DNA of 64,000 bases from Motacilla alba alba (taxonomy: Eukaryota; Chordata; Aves; Passeriformes; Motacillidae): assembly GCF_015832195.1 (NCBI RefSeq), contig NC_052032.1, positions 10,607,589-10,671,588 on the forward strand. Direction: 5' to 3'. The notes under the pieces were generated by a model. The model saw only the letters and a program-made list of their open reading frames with translations. It was not told the DNA's origin and searched no databases. Below are positions 48,721 to 60,605 of this stretch, piece by piece (positions within the stretch are counted from its first letter, which is position 1; every line of letters begins with the position of its first letter). Both the position numbers and the translations under genes were made by a program.

Positions 48721-50460
48721 TCAGCCGGTGAGGGCCTGGGCCGGCAGGGAGGTGTCAGTGGCCCACGCCTGACCCTGGGGCAGGGGGATGCTGCTCCTGC
48801 CCGGGGCAGGGGCAGGGGGATGCTGCTGGAACTGCGCTCATGGCAGCAAGGCAAGGAGAAGCCGAAGGCCTGGCTGTGCAGAACACCTTATGCTTGGAGG
48901 GATTGCAGACAGGAAAACCAGCACCAAGGGGACCTTTCTGCTCGCGATCAGCCGTGTCCTCCTGCAGAGCAGGGGTGGGTGACGCTTGCAGCCCGCACCC
49001 AGCGGCTCCCTCCCCTCACAGATCTCCTTCACAGGGTCCCCTTTGGGGTGGCTGCACTCATTTTGGGCACAAATCCCGGACAAAGGGACTGTGGCTGGGC
49101 TGCACTCAGTCCGAAGGCACGTGGGAGACAGGACGGGGCACTCGGCTGGAGCTGCCCCTGAGCAGTTGTGTGTCCCCTGGCACAGGGGTTTGTCTGCTCA
49201 CTGGGAAGTAATCACGGGGAGAACCAGCTTGCTCACATTCAGCAGATGGGTGTCATCAGTTTTTAGGACTAAATGACAGATTTCACTATTTTGATTCTTG
49301 TTCTGTGAAAGTTACAGGTTTTGGGGATGCCCAAGAAATCCCCACTTTCTAGACAAAAAAGACTTCAAGGTTCCAGCCTTTACAGACACATCAAAAAGGT
49401 GACCCAGAGTCTCCAACACGGGAGAGCAGATAACCAGGGTCCGTATTTATTGCTGCTAAAATTCTTGTGCTTTTTGAATTAACATGATGTGGGGAGAAGG
49501 AAGCAAGAGTCTGGTGGGTATTTTCGTGAGCTGTGGTATTAGCAGCTGGGTAAAGGGCAGCAGCATTCTCAGAAGGTCTGGATAGTGCCTGGGAGCAGAA
49601 GGCAATACTGGAAGACAATGCAGAAACACCCAAATTCCAGAAAGAAACATACAAAGAGGTGTGTTTTTCAGTGTAACTACAGACTTTCAGTGTAGCAGCA
49701 AAGCAAATAAACATATAATGCTTGTGAATTTCCTTTTGTTCCAGATCAAAAATACAAGGCAGAGCTCTGTCTGGTAGTGAAATACAGGCAGGATTAATCT
49801 GAATAAACATTTCTAGTGTGGCTGTTGTGGAAAAAAGGCATGTGCTGCTTGCAAGGCTGGGTACAAAGTGCTGAGAATAGGGCAGGATCTTGCCCTCCTG
49901 CTTTAAATTCGCGTGTATTTAGTGCAGAACTGCTGTCTGGTTTACAGGGAAAGAAAAAAACCAACAGAGCCAATTTTGATTGGAAGAGGCAAGATTAAAA
50001 TGCAGGATTATCCCTGCAAAGGCTATATCGGGTAGGCAGCTCAGTGACCTTTTTGAGGAGCGAGCATGTGTGGAGCTGTGCGGGGATAAATCCTTCGAGC
50101 CGGGGACACGCACACGGAGCTGCCCGGGCGTGCTGGCCTCACCTGGCATCTGCACAGCTCCGTGTGGCACACGCAGTTCCAGCGCTCAGCCCAAACAGCG
50201 TCTTTGTATGAATATGGGCCTGGAAATAACGTTCCTATAGGTTCAGGTGATATAAATAATGTATGTGGAGAAGCTCATAAATGTAAGCTCGAATTTTCCT
50301 CAGTAGTTTTTGTTCTCAATCACCTTGATGAAACAATCTTGAAGGCGCTCTCCTTTCCGTGGCATTTGGAATGAGTCCCTGACAGGCTGATTTTCCACCC
50401 CTGTTGTGATGCTGCTTTCTCTAGTTAATATTCCTCTGTAAGTGTCGTACCAAAGTAAAC
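48721..50460. other. Mixed non-coding DNA
   Basis: A 17-bp direct repeat (GGCAGGGGGATGCTGCT) occurs at 48779-48795 and 48811-48827. The rest is single-copy with no gene recognised. Confidence 0.4.
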
Positions 50461-50785
50461 CAAAGGAGCCCGGCTCATGACACTAAGGCTGCATTTGCAT
50501 TAATTATGCAGTCAGGGCTGGTGAGAAAATGCTGTCACAGAGAGAGAGGCAGTAAATGAGAACCCTCCGAGTGCGCCTGAATGAAGAGCATTAAGTTCAT
50601 TTACATGGGCGCAGGCCGCGAGGCTGGCAGGGAACAATGGCTTTGCTCTTGTCGCTCGCCGCCGTATTGTTCTGCGGCTTAATGACTCCCCGGCAGAGTG
50701 GGTGCGCTCACAAAGACACCGCCGCGATCCCTCCGGTATTAATAACGGCAGTAATAATTAATAATATCCCTCGAATCGGGAAGCT
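50461..50785. promoter_or_regulatory. Enhancer-like block with octamer/TAATTA composite
   Basis: ATTTGCAT (50493-50500) runs directly into TAATTA (50501-50506) and ATGCA, giving the dyad TGCAT-TAATT-ATGCA. A plus-strand frame beginning at ATG 50637 starts with a hydrophobic, signal-peptide-like stretch, discussed in the findings. The block sits directly upstream of a CpG-rich patch. Confidence 0.35.
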
Positions 50786-50857
50786 CACGGCGCCCCGGGG
50801 CCGCTGCGGCCCTGCCCGGCGGGGAGGCTGCGGCCAGGCCCGGCCCGGCGCCGCCGG

Positions 50858-50958
50858 GAGCCCCCGCGCCCCTCCGCTGCCCCGGCCGGGGCGGTGGGCG
50901 CTGCCCCGAGCCCCCGCGCCCCTCCGCTGCCCCGGCCGGGGGCGGTGGGCGCTGCCCC
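50858..50958. repeat. 50/51-bp tandem duplication
   Basis: Two copies (50858-50907 and 50908-50958) differ by one G. Each contains the palindrome CCCCGGCCGGGG (50880-50891 in the first copy). A third copy begins at 50959 and degenerates. Confidence 0.92.
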
Positions 50959-51005
50959 GAGCCCCGGGGCGGCCCCCGGGCGGGACAGGCCCGGCCTCTG
51001 CCCGG

Positions 51006-51155
51006 GGCCGCCTCCGAGCCCTGCCCGGCCCGGCGGGGACAGCTCTGCCCGGAGCCACCTCCGAGCCCTGCCCGGCCCGGCGGGGACAGGCCCGGCCTCT
51101 GCCCGGAGCCGCCTCCGAGCCGTGCCCGGCCCCGGCAGGGACAGCTCTGCCCGGC
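51006..51155. repeat. 47-54-bp GC-rich tandem repeat, about 3 units
   Basis: The core CCTCCGAGCC recurs at 51011, 51058 and 51112, followed by closely similar CCCGGC-rich tails. One spacing is longer because of an inserted GGCCCGGCCTCT-like block. Confidence 0.85.
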
Positions 51156-51240
51156 CTCTGCCCGGTGGGGCGGGTGCCAGGGCCTGCCTGGCGGGGCCTC
51201 TGTGGGACTGCAGGGCCCGGCTCTGCCGGAGAAGAGCAGG

Positions 51241-53600
51241 GATCTTTTAATTTGTTTACGGACAGGGACATTTTGTCATTTCCAGCGTCCAGTGCTGTAG
51301 TTGTGTATCAGGATCGCTCCTCGTGGTGCCCGGACAGGTGGATGCAGATGGGTCGCTCGGTTTTGCCCTCTGCCTTGCCCAGAACTGAGGGTTTCATGAG
51401 AATCGCAGTGCCTCTTTGATCTCACCATGCTCACAGCCATAAAAAACCTCTCCAGATCCTCCTCCTGCCTCTCTGTGCATGTGGACATCATGCTTGCTGT
51501 AGAGTGAATGCAAAATGTGTGACCCATACAGAGACGACCATCTATAAAGATGAGGAGAAATATAATACATATGTAAAAAATTAAAGGTGAGCATCTTGAT
51601 CCTTTTATATAAAAGATTAATCTCCCAATATTATATTGTGATGCAATAGTTTGGGGCAATTTTCATTGAAACGTGGAGGTTTCTTTTAAAGTTCAAAACT
51701 TGTTGTCATCTCTGTTTATCTTCAAGACTTCCAGACACTTTAAACTATGCTTTATATAAGTGACTATTTTTATTCATATGCTGACAAAATTTTCCTCGGA
51801 ATGATTTATATTTCAATAATAGTTTAAATTATGTTTTGCATTCCGTGCTTTGATGTCATGCAGGAAGTGTCATCACAAGATAAACTTTCACATCTGAGAG
51901 TCAATAAATTGTGCTTAGGTAGTCTAATGAAAATATTGTGAATGGCTATATGGAGTTATATCCAGTACAGCCAAGCAGCACAGATACATGTAGATATTTA
52001 ACAAAGGGCTGTGTTTGATCTCACGGTGTCATTGGCTTTGACACCATGGCACGGTACCAGTTTACAGTGATACGAATCCTATAATACTATATCATGCTTT
52101 TATCCACTAAATAAAAACCTGCCCTATGTTTTATTACAAAGTAGGTGGCCTGGAGGAAAAATATATGTATTCTTTCCTTTTGGAATAAAATATGCATTTG
52201 GGCTTCTCATTTCATCTCCAATCTGTGTTATTCCTTAAAAATGCAGAACTGCCTGAAGTCCTCTTTAATATTTAATTCAACAACTTTTTAATCTGTCATT
52301 ATGCTGTGATGAAGTAAGCATCAAGTGTCGCTGAAAAAGATTAAATTATACTTGGAAATAGGAATTGAAATGATTTAGGGTTGGAGGCTGAATATTTGCT
52401 TTGCACAAGTAATAATAGTGGGAGCTTGGGTGAGGCACGGGTTTGGATCTGGCTCTAATGCCTCTGCCGATCCCCTCTCCCTGGTGGCTGCCCCTTGATT
52501 TACTCTGGCACTGCCAAACTTGATTTGATTTAAATGGAGGTAGGAAGTGGAAATTACACACTACAATACATTAATTACTCTTTGCTACTCCTTACACGGA
52601 TTTTCTTTTTCTCTGTAAACATCATAAACACTGATGCAGCAACCCAATGGCCAGCCGCTCTGAGCTGCCTGATGGTTTCTTGTTAGCAAGCTTATCTTCA
52701 AATGGAAAAGCAGGAATATTTGAGATCTACCTGTGGAAGAAGGGATGATGTGAAACAGAGGAACTCTTATTCCTGTCCATTCGTGAGGGGGCCTGTGCCA
52801 GCCTCATCCAATCGCTTACCTTGGGCTTCCACTCTCCCTGGTTTGATGTCACCTTTGGGTTTCTCTGCTGTGTTCTGGAGAGAAAGGGAAGAGCAATATC
52901 ACATTGAAGGGCAATGTCACATGAAAGAGCAACATCACATCTCAGCTGTGAACCTTAGAGCCCAGGTTCCAAACCTGCTTTGCGTGGAGCCAGCCCAGCA
53001 GTGCTTGTGTCCTGCTCTGCTCTGCAGGGCCAGAAGCCTCACTGGGCTTTGGCTCTGCTGGGCACCACTCCCGCCTCTGGGAGGGCTCGGCACCCAGCAG
53101 CGTGGGATGGGGCTGAGGCGTGGTGGGAGAGGAGGGAAGGTCTGTGCTGCTTGGGCAGGCACCTGGTGATGCTGGGCATCTCAGCACCCTCCCACACCAC
53201 AGCTAGTTCCAGTTGCAAAGAATAAAGATAATTCTGGAGTGGAGGTGAGTTTTCCAAGGAAGATTATCTTGGCAGCTCTAACAGCACCACCTGACAGAGG
53301 AGAAGCTGTCTCCAAGAATAGCTTTTCCTTAGGTCTGAGGGAGAGGTGTCAGATTGTAGGAGCACTGTGGGAATTCCTTTAATGGCTGCTGGATGACCTG
53401 GAAGTGATGTCTGCGCTGGTGCGAGGTCTGGTCAGAGTCCAGTGCGCTTCGCAGCCCCACTCCAGAAATGGCCCCGCAGTATTTGTGTACAGTTCTGCCA
53501 AAACCTCGTTCTTCTACAGCAAGTAGTAAAAAAGCCTCCGTTCCCTCCTAGCCAATGCATTATTTATAATTATTCTCCCTTCCTTGTAGAAGTGTATCTA
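51241..53600. other. AT-rich block, then mixed DNA
   Basis: About 51500-52620 is strongly AT-rich and repeat-free. About 52780-53250 is of average to high GC with compositional frames. No gene is supported. Confidence 0.4.
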
Positions 53601-53870
53601 TATGAATAATTGATTGCAGTTATTAATTGGGGAACATGCAGTATTTTTACAGCACTCGTGCTCCCTCGCAGAGTTCCGAGCGCTCCGGCGGCTCTGCCGG
53701 GTCCCGGTACCCGCTGTCCCAGGGCAGGTGCCCCCAGCCCAGGAGGGTGTCCCCGGGGTGGAGGGGCTGGAGGCAGGAGTGTGCCCATGGGGGGCACGCC
53801 GGGGTGTCCCCCTGTGCTGCCCGGGGGCTGTCGGTGGCGGCTCTGGGCTTGTGCAAAGGTGAATTTTGTC
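53601..53870. other. GC-rich patch
   Basis: Several overlapping frames on both strands reflect composition. CpG content is moderate, and no repeat is seen. Confidence 0.35.
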
Positions 53871-55000
53871 TGACAGGGACAGAAGTTTTTTCTAGTCTAG
53901 AGAGATGTATAACCTCTGTCAGAGGAGCAGCCTGCTCTCTGCTGCTGTAGAGCCAAGCACCTTTTAACCTCTTCAGACTGTAAATTCTGAGCAGTTGATA
54001 TTTGAGTGTAATTCCTCTCCAACTGGCATTATTATTTGATTGCAATGAATTACCTTTTTAAAAAAAATCATAAGTATAAATTCACTTGACTGATCCTGCA
54101 AATTATTTATGATGTAGTGTTTTGGTCTAGGATAACCTTTTAAAATAAATCAGTTTTTCAATAATAGTTCAATGTTTGCCCACCTAATGGTGTTCCCATT
54201 AAGATCTGCATTTGTCACCAACCTGCCTTTTCTGCCTGTGCAGGAGACAAGTCACCGCCCCTAAACCCACTCTGCTTGTAGGGTAAAGTAAATGCATGTC
54301 TTTGTAGGAGAATAAATAAAAAGAGCAAGCTGAGTCAATAAGCGGGTTCAATTCCTGCCTGCAGCCATGGCGGACAGCTCATTTGGTAGATGTGGGTGTT
54401 TTGTTTACATTTATAATGCAGCTTTATTTAATGCTGACAGATATAGCTTGTGGCAAATGATAGTCAGAATGTATGAGCAGTCATAATGCTTCTGTCTTCT
54501 TATAGTGTGCTGCTGAAAATAAGCAGTTCACCTCTGTTTTTATTGAGGAAAGGATATGAGACAGCTATAGCTTCGCGAGGCTATTTATTGAGTTGTTTTA
54601 CTAGCTGTGAACATGCCGCTTTATAGCAGTTGTGAAAATGGACTTTGCTAGTGTGTGGGAAAGGAAATAACATTGCAGTATACAAGGGTAGTAAAAAAAC
54701 CCTCTATAAATAATTTTTCAGACTGAAGAATATTCTCATTTAAACAGCTAGAGAGCCTGGTGATTTTTGCCAGCTGCCAGCTCTTCCCGGGATGGCATTG
54801 GGTTAAAATTGCTCCATCAAATGCTATTAATATTTTAATGTCAAAAAATAAAATTTGGACGAGCCGTTTCGAGCTGAGGTGTTCAAGAGCTTCGTAGGGA
54901 AGTTTGGTGGTGTTGCTGAGTTCTGTGTATTCACAGAGCCATCCATGTTTCAGAGTGCAGTGTGATCCTTAGCCCTGCAGGGCTGGGAGGGAAGAGCCGT
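53871..55000. promoter_or_regulatory. Long AT-rich, repeat-free block
   Basis: About 1 kb of AT-rich sequence with many ATTA/TTTAT motifs and no transposon. It is enhancer-like in composition only. Confidence 0.3.
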
Positions 55001-56200
55001 GTTTGGCACAGCCTGGGAATGCAGGTTCGGTCTGGAACTGGTCTGAGTTGACACTCTCGGGGCTGCTCGGGGCTCCGCGTGCCGCGGCTCGCCCGCAGCT
55101 GAGGCCCCGGGGGTGCTGGTGGTGCTGCGGGGCACTGGGGATGTGGCTCAGAGCCCAGGGCACTCCATGGGATGGGATTTATCTCCAGGAACGTGAGGAG
55201 GGGCTCACTGCTCTGCTGGTCCTGCCGGGACTGGGGTCCCGTGGCAGTGCTCGGGGAGCCTCGGGGTGTCTGCCTTTACCTGTGCAGGTGATCGCTGGCC
55301 GTGCTCTGCTGCTGCCAGGCACTGAGCCCGTGGTGGTTTGAGTCTTAAACATGTAACCCATGGTCTTATGGATGAGGCAGGATTTCAGATCAATGCCTTT
55401 TCTGGTTTTATTCCCATGTTCAGCAGCAGCACTGAGGGGCACAAATCATTTTCATGTATGCAAAAATAATTTCGAAAATGGTATTAGTCTCAGCAGGTGA
55501 GGCCTTTTGTTTCTTCCATGTTTATGTACAAATTCCTAGGGAACAGTAAATATTAAATTGAAATAACCCTCCCTTATTATTACACAGCCAAAGATTCAAT
55601 TTAATTCTCTTCAGATAAGGTTTTTCTGGACACGTATTTGCAATTGCCTGTCCTGTAAATACAGTTCAGACTGTAGCCAGGGGCTCCTTCCACCTGCCTT
55701 TTCTGCAGGAAAGGCAGCGTATTTCTGTGCTTTTGGATTTTTTTGGATGCAGACACCTTCCTTCTCACTCTCATTATGTTTATGGATGACAGGAGTGCAG
55801 TAAAATGTCCCCTTTCCCCCTTAACTGGACGGAGAAATGGGTTAATCTCTCCACTGAGCCATTCCTCTACTTCACCACCTGTTTCCAAATCCCAGTTGTC
55901 AAAGGAAGAAAAATTCAGAGCCTGGCGTGGGCTTGAGGACTGGGGGGATGGCAGAGCCCTGGCACGCCCCTCGCCCAGGGGTGACAGGAGGAGGGATGTG
56001 CTGTGTGTGTTTGCTCGGAGCTGGCAGTGTGACAGCTCTGGGAATGGCCCTGCTGCGGCTCACAGTCCATTGCCACCCAGGCTCCCACCCCACGGAGCTG
56101 GCACAGGATGCCTTCTCCTGGGGAGCACAAGGGCATTCAACCCTGTGCTCTCCTCCTCTGGTAAGATACCCTGGAGGTTATTCAGAAGTGAGATATAATC
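55001..56200. other. Mixed non-coding DNA
   Basis: GC-rich at about 55030-55330 with a CpG cluster near 55060-55100, AT-rich at 55340-55640, average afterwards. Frames of up to 151 codons are unsupported by domains. Confidence 0.4.
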
Positions 56201-57060
56201 AGCCAAATTTTTACATTTTATTCCTTACACTACAGAATTAATTTCATTTTTATGAAAATAAATACATGGTCTAGCTCTCCTAATAAGACTATCTCTGTGG
56301 TGTTTAAGTAATAATCATTTATTGTTTAAATACAGTAGAGGCTGTAACAAAATGCTGTCAAGAGCCATCACACTCATTAACCTGCCAGCTAATTAGCCTC
56401 CTCCTGCCTGATTGCTGACAAGTTCTTCAATCTGAACCTATCACTGTTGTGTCAGCGCTGAAGCACCCAGCGAAGTGGAGGAGGGCTCCATTAGATGTTT
56501 GCGAACAAAGTCTGTGCATTAAAGGTTTGTTTTCTGCACTCCAACAAATGTTACAGCATTAATATTCTCAGCTATAATTAAATTGGCAACTCTTAATTAT
56601 GGTAATTAGTGCATTAACCATGTCTTGCCTGGCGTCGCTCGCAGGCGAAGCTCAGGGGTGCCAGAGGAAAGCCAAGACACTGCCCATTTCCCAGCAGGGC
56701 TGTCATGCCAGGGGGCACAGCCTCTGCCCCCCAGGCTCCGGGTGTCCCTAGGGCAGAGCCGGGGAGAGGAGGAAAAGCTGGGATGTGTTGGCACAGAGCA
56801 CTTGTACTGGTGCTAAGGAAACACCTATGGAAACGGGATGGATGTGGACATCCCCCTGGCGACCAGGTTGTCAGTGTTTGGTTGGGTAGAAGTGCTTTGG
56901 AAGGGCAGAGCACCAGACTCTGTAATCACTTGCCCAATTTTTCTCTCTCGGAGAACTCAGGAAATGAGTTTTTTGGGTCCCAGTTGGCTGCCTTTGAACT
57001 GATGTCCACGTGACAAAACCAACCTGCGAATCACCATAATTTGCATTAGTGCCCTGGAGT
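56201..57060. promoter_or_regulatory. Enhancer-like AT-rich DNA with octamer
   Basis: Sequence at about 56270-56620 contains the palindrome CTAATTAG near 56390 and several TAATTA cores near 56600. A perfect ATTTGCAT lies at 57039-57046, followed by TAG. A GC-richer piece lies at 56630-56890. Function is inferred. Confidence 0.35.
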
Positions 57061-58560
57061 TCGGAGAGCTCCAGCAGCAGCTGGCAAAGGCTGCACGTCC
57101 CTGGTGCCAGGCAGGGTCACCCGAGCGACCTGCAGATGAAGCTGCTCGTTCAGAAGATGCCCAGTTTGTATCCACTGCCTTGAGACACTGTGCCTGGTTT
57201 TGGCATGGGGCGCGAGGACTGGCTGCACTGGTGCCTCGGGGTTGCTGGGAAAGAGCTGCCAATGTGTTTTTGAGGTCTTCAGTTCTAGTGCTCTTTAGCC
57301 AAGACTCCTCAGGACTTTGTGGTGTGACATGAGTGCCACAGTCTTACTTACCTTCTCAAGAAACTGAGGCACGAGGAGGGCAAGTGGCTGGTCTGAAATC
57401 CCACGGCAATTTTGGGACAAACTTGGGGCAGAGACCTCAGTGCACGGTGCAGCCCTCTGCCCAGCTCCTGCTTAGCTCTCCTCTCCTTTGTCTGGTATCC
57501 CAGTATGTTTTGGAGTTCACCAGCCATGAGTCTGGATAATTGCTGTTCTGCTGTTCTGGCCGTGCTGGGAGTGTTTGGAAATCACAGCAAGGTCAGTGCT
57601 AAATGCTAAACAGCCAGTGAGTAAAGGTCTGGTGCTCATCTGAGCTAAACTGGAGACATGAAGATAGATAAATGCGAGCGTAGCTCCCAGCACTGAGGGT
57701 GAGTGGCCCCAGCGAGGCTGGCAGGAGGGTCTGAGCGCCCTTGGTGCAGCTGCACATGGTGCTGCAGGTTCCTGCGCATGCAGCACGCCGGGGCAGAGCC
57801 AACAGCTCTGCTGGAGTTGTGCCAAAGGACCCTTCCAGGCAGCCCTGAACCTGTCTCCCAGCTTCTCCCTGCTTCCAGGGGGCAGGGAAGTTCTGCCTGA
57901 TGTCTCTGTGCAAGGCAGCAGCTATTTAGGGGCAGCGATTCTTGCTACTTTCAAAGGGGGAAAAAGTGTTACCTTGATATGTGCTCTTTTTTTCCCCTAG
58001 TGCATAATAATTCCATATGTATATAGGAAAAAGGAAGATAACCTAAGGCGAATTTAATTTCAGATTGGGTTTTTGCTTAATGTATTATTCATAGTATTAT
58101 TTATATCATCACTTAGACATATCCCTGGCAATAAACCGAAAACTTAACTTTAACAATATCGGGCACCTCTGTTTTGGGGGCGATGGTGGGCTGGGAGCCT
58201 TTGGCTCCTCTTCATCACATGCGAGGGTTTAATAAAGGCTGCGGGTGGGGGAGGGTGTTTAATGAGGGGCTTGGAGGGGGGTTGTTTGGCAGCTTTTTTA
58301 TTCCCCCCAACATTTTTGCTGCATGACCTGGTTTTGCATTTTTCTGCATCTATGTTCATCTAATTAGGATGTTCTAAAAAGACCTGGACCACTTATTGTA
58401 CAGAACTGTAGCCTGTGGCTATTTAATAAGGAGCTTTCAGTGGTACATTTGCATCTTTTGCTCCGGGTCTGAATAGCGAATTACCTTAAAGATCATTAGA
58501 AGCGCTGCTGCATTGTTAAAACCAGGCCACGGTATTCTAATGACAGTTTAAAACTTGAGG
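57061..58560. promoter_or_regulatory. Mixed DNA with an octamer near the right end
   Basis: About 57060-57900 is of average GC with compositional frames. About 57960-58560 is AT-richer, with a perfect ATTTGCAT at 58447-58454. No gene is recognised. Confidence 0.3.
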
Positions 58561-59100
58561 CGTTCCCTCTGCCACGGCTCACCCCGGCATAATTGCGCGT
58601 TGCACGGGTGACCCTGCTGCGTGTCCCCGGGCGCGCTGTGCGGGCAGGTGCGCTCCCACCCACGCACCCCGCACCTCGGAGAGCGGCGGCGACAGCGGGG
58701 ACAACGAGCCTCGGCTTGTCGTGCGCGCTCGGGTGTGCGCTGTGACACCGCGCTGCGGCTGGCAGGGCAGCGGGGCCGTGCCCGGAGCCGCGACACGCAC
58801 CGCGTGTCCCCAGGACACTGCCCGGAGCCGCGACACCCGCCGCGTGTCCCCAGGACACTGCCCGGAGCCGCGACACCCGCCGCGTGTCCCCAGGACACTG
58901 CCCGGAGCCGCGACACCCGCCGCGTGTCCCCAGGACACTGCCCGGAGCCGCGACACCCGCCGCGTGTCCCCAGGACACTGCCCGGAGCCGCGACACCCGC
59001 CGCGTGTCCCCAGGACACTGCCCGGAGCCGCGACACCCGCCGCGTGTCCCCAGGACGCTGCCCTGGAGGGGGCTCCCAAAGCCCTGCCTCCGCGGGCCCT
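58561..59100. promoter_or_regulatory. CpG-rich patch around a minisatellite
   Basis: CpG-dense single-copy DNA at 58570-58780 leads into the 40-bp array. Frames of 162-269 codons on both strands are repeat and composition products. The island-like single-copy part is about 200 bp. Confidence 0.4.
58781..59060. repeat. 40-bp minisatellite, 7 nearly identical units
   Basis: Exactly 7 x 40 bp. The five internal units are identical; the first and last differ slightly. Each unit contains GTGTCC-CCA-GGACAC (58844-58849 and 58853-58858 in the second unit), plus an alternative GACAC/GTGTC pairing. Near-identity suggests recent expansion and probable length polymorphism. There are no spacers, so it is not a CRISPR-like array. 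Confidence 0.96.
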
Positions 59101-60280
59101 GCGGGCTGGGGAGCAGGAACAGGAGAGGCTGAGCCCAGGGAAGCCCTTGGGAAGCTGGGAGCAGCGTGGGTGGCTCGGCCGGGGGCTCAGCCCCTTGTGC
59201 AACCTTGGCCTTGGCCCCTGGGCTGCTTCGCCCAGCTGCTCCTTCCCAGATGTGTTCCTCTCTCTGTCTGGCCCCTGTGGTTCGTGTTTCCTCTTTCCAC
59301 AACACATTTTGTGGAGCTGATGGGCTTTGTGGCTGAACGGATCTTAGGACAGAGCTTGGAGAGGTTTCCCACAGAGGCTTTCACGTTCCGTGTGGCAGCT
59401 GAGTGACAATGTGACCAGGGCTGAGCACTTCTGCTCCGCGTCCCTGCCTGGGCAAGTGTCAGTGCTGTGTCCAGCCGTGGACAAGCCTGTGCTGTGTTTG
59501 GCATTTCCCAGCCTTCTGGCTGTTCCTTCCTGGCTGTGGAAGTGCTCCAGGAGTCCGTGTCCAGGCCCTGGGGGTCTGTGCAGTCCAGGGAGCCCTTGTC
59601 GCCTTCCCTTCACCCTCCCTGAGTGCTGCCAGGTCGAATGGTCCAGGAACCAAACTCCTCTTTGTGCTAAGGGTGCTGCTTTCCCTGGGGATGCGAGGGT
59701 GTGGGGCCACGCCTGAGCACTTCTTCCTGAGGAAATCAGTGCGGTGGGGCAGCCAGGCTCTGATGGAGTCTCATGCCGAGGAATTACGTGAAGAAATGGG
59801 GGACCTTCAGGTGAATGCACTGCTTGGGCAGGTGGATGGTTTAAGGTGGTGAAAACTGCCAGGAGTAGGCTGGTGATTTGGCGGAGAAGCTGTTTGTGCA
59901 GGGAAGAATTTCTCTTTAAAAAATTCAGTGTAACCAGCATTATTTTTTTCCTCTGGGATCCCAGACAATGAATGCACAGGCCTGTTCATTAATATCAGTT
60001 GTCTTCTGCAGGGAGTATCCAGATTTGTCGTGCCAGGTTTTAAATTTTTAATGTATTACCAGTTCTTACGCGGAGCAGGCCTTTTCTTTGTTCTTTTTTA
60101 CACTAATACTGTTTTGTATTCAGCCTCGCACTCAACTGATGCATCTCTCGGTGTCCCTTGTAAAAGCTCTCCCCTTATCAGCCCTGTTAGGTCTGACAAA
60201 GTCTGTCTTTGTGAGTTCCTGCAAATGTTGGTCCAATTTTCTTTTCAGGAGAGCGGGGTGGGTGTTTGAGCAGTAATCGC
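59101..60280. other. Mixed non-coding DNA
   Basis: GC-rich to about 59720, AT-rich from 59860. Frames overlap on both strands and none is recognisable. No repeats are seen. Confidence 0.4.
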
Positions 60281-60600
60281 TCTATGCAGATCCGCGGCGC
60301 TCGGCGCTGCGGGACCCGGCGGGGCTCGGGCACGGCTCGGGCTGGCAGCGGTGCCAGCGGTGCCAGCGGTGCCTGCGAGCTGCAGGGGCACCGCGGCCAC
60401 CGGGGCTCTCGCCCGCGCTGCTCCAGCGCTTTGCCTGCAGGGGAATCGTGCCGGGCTTTTCCCAGGCTCTGTGCGGGTGCGGAGCCCCGGTTTCGGGCTG
60501 TGCCCGCTCTGCCGCCCGTGCCTGGAATCACCTCCGTGTGTGCACAGCCCTCGGGCACGTTCCGGGCTGCCGCTGCCGAGGCCAACCAGACCGAGCGATT
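60281..60600. promoter_or_regulatory. CpG-rich patch
   Basis: CpG-dense for about 300 bp, with a 3 x 9-bp repeat (CAGCGGTGC) at 60346-60372. Perfect octamer ATTTGCAT lies on its right edge at 60598-60605. No promoter motif or exon is identifiable. Confidence 0.4.
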
Positions 60601-60605
60601 TGCAT

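Larger units (their letters stand above)
50786..51240. promoter_or_regulatory. CpG-rich patch with internal tandem repeats
   Basis: Very GC-rich and CpG-dense for about 450 bp. It includes two sets of tandem repeats, so part of the CpG count is repeat-derived. It could be a promoter island; downstream DNA at 51241 onward is AT-rich with no exon recognised. Confidence 0.45.

Noticed and set aside
54340..54365. GGTTCAATTCC resembling a tRNA T-loop
   Set aside because: Flanking bases do not form the T-stem, and no A-box or cloverleaf lies upstream.
58781..59060. CRISPR-like regular repeats
   Set aside because: Units abut directly with no unique spacers, and the context is eukaryotic.
58496..59406. 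Frames of 162-269 codons around the 40-bp array
   Set aside because: Overlapping frames on opposite strands created by a GC-rich repeat; no domain content.
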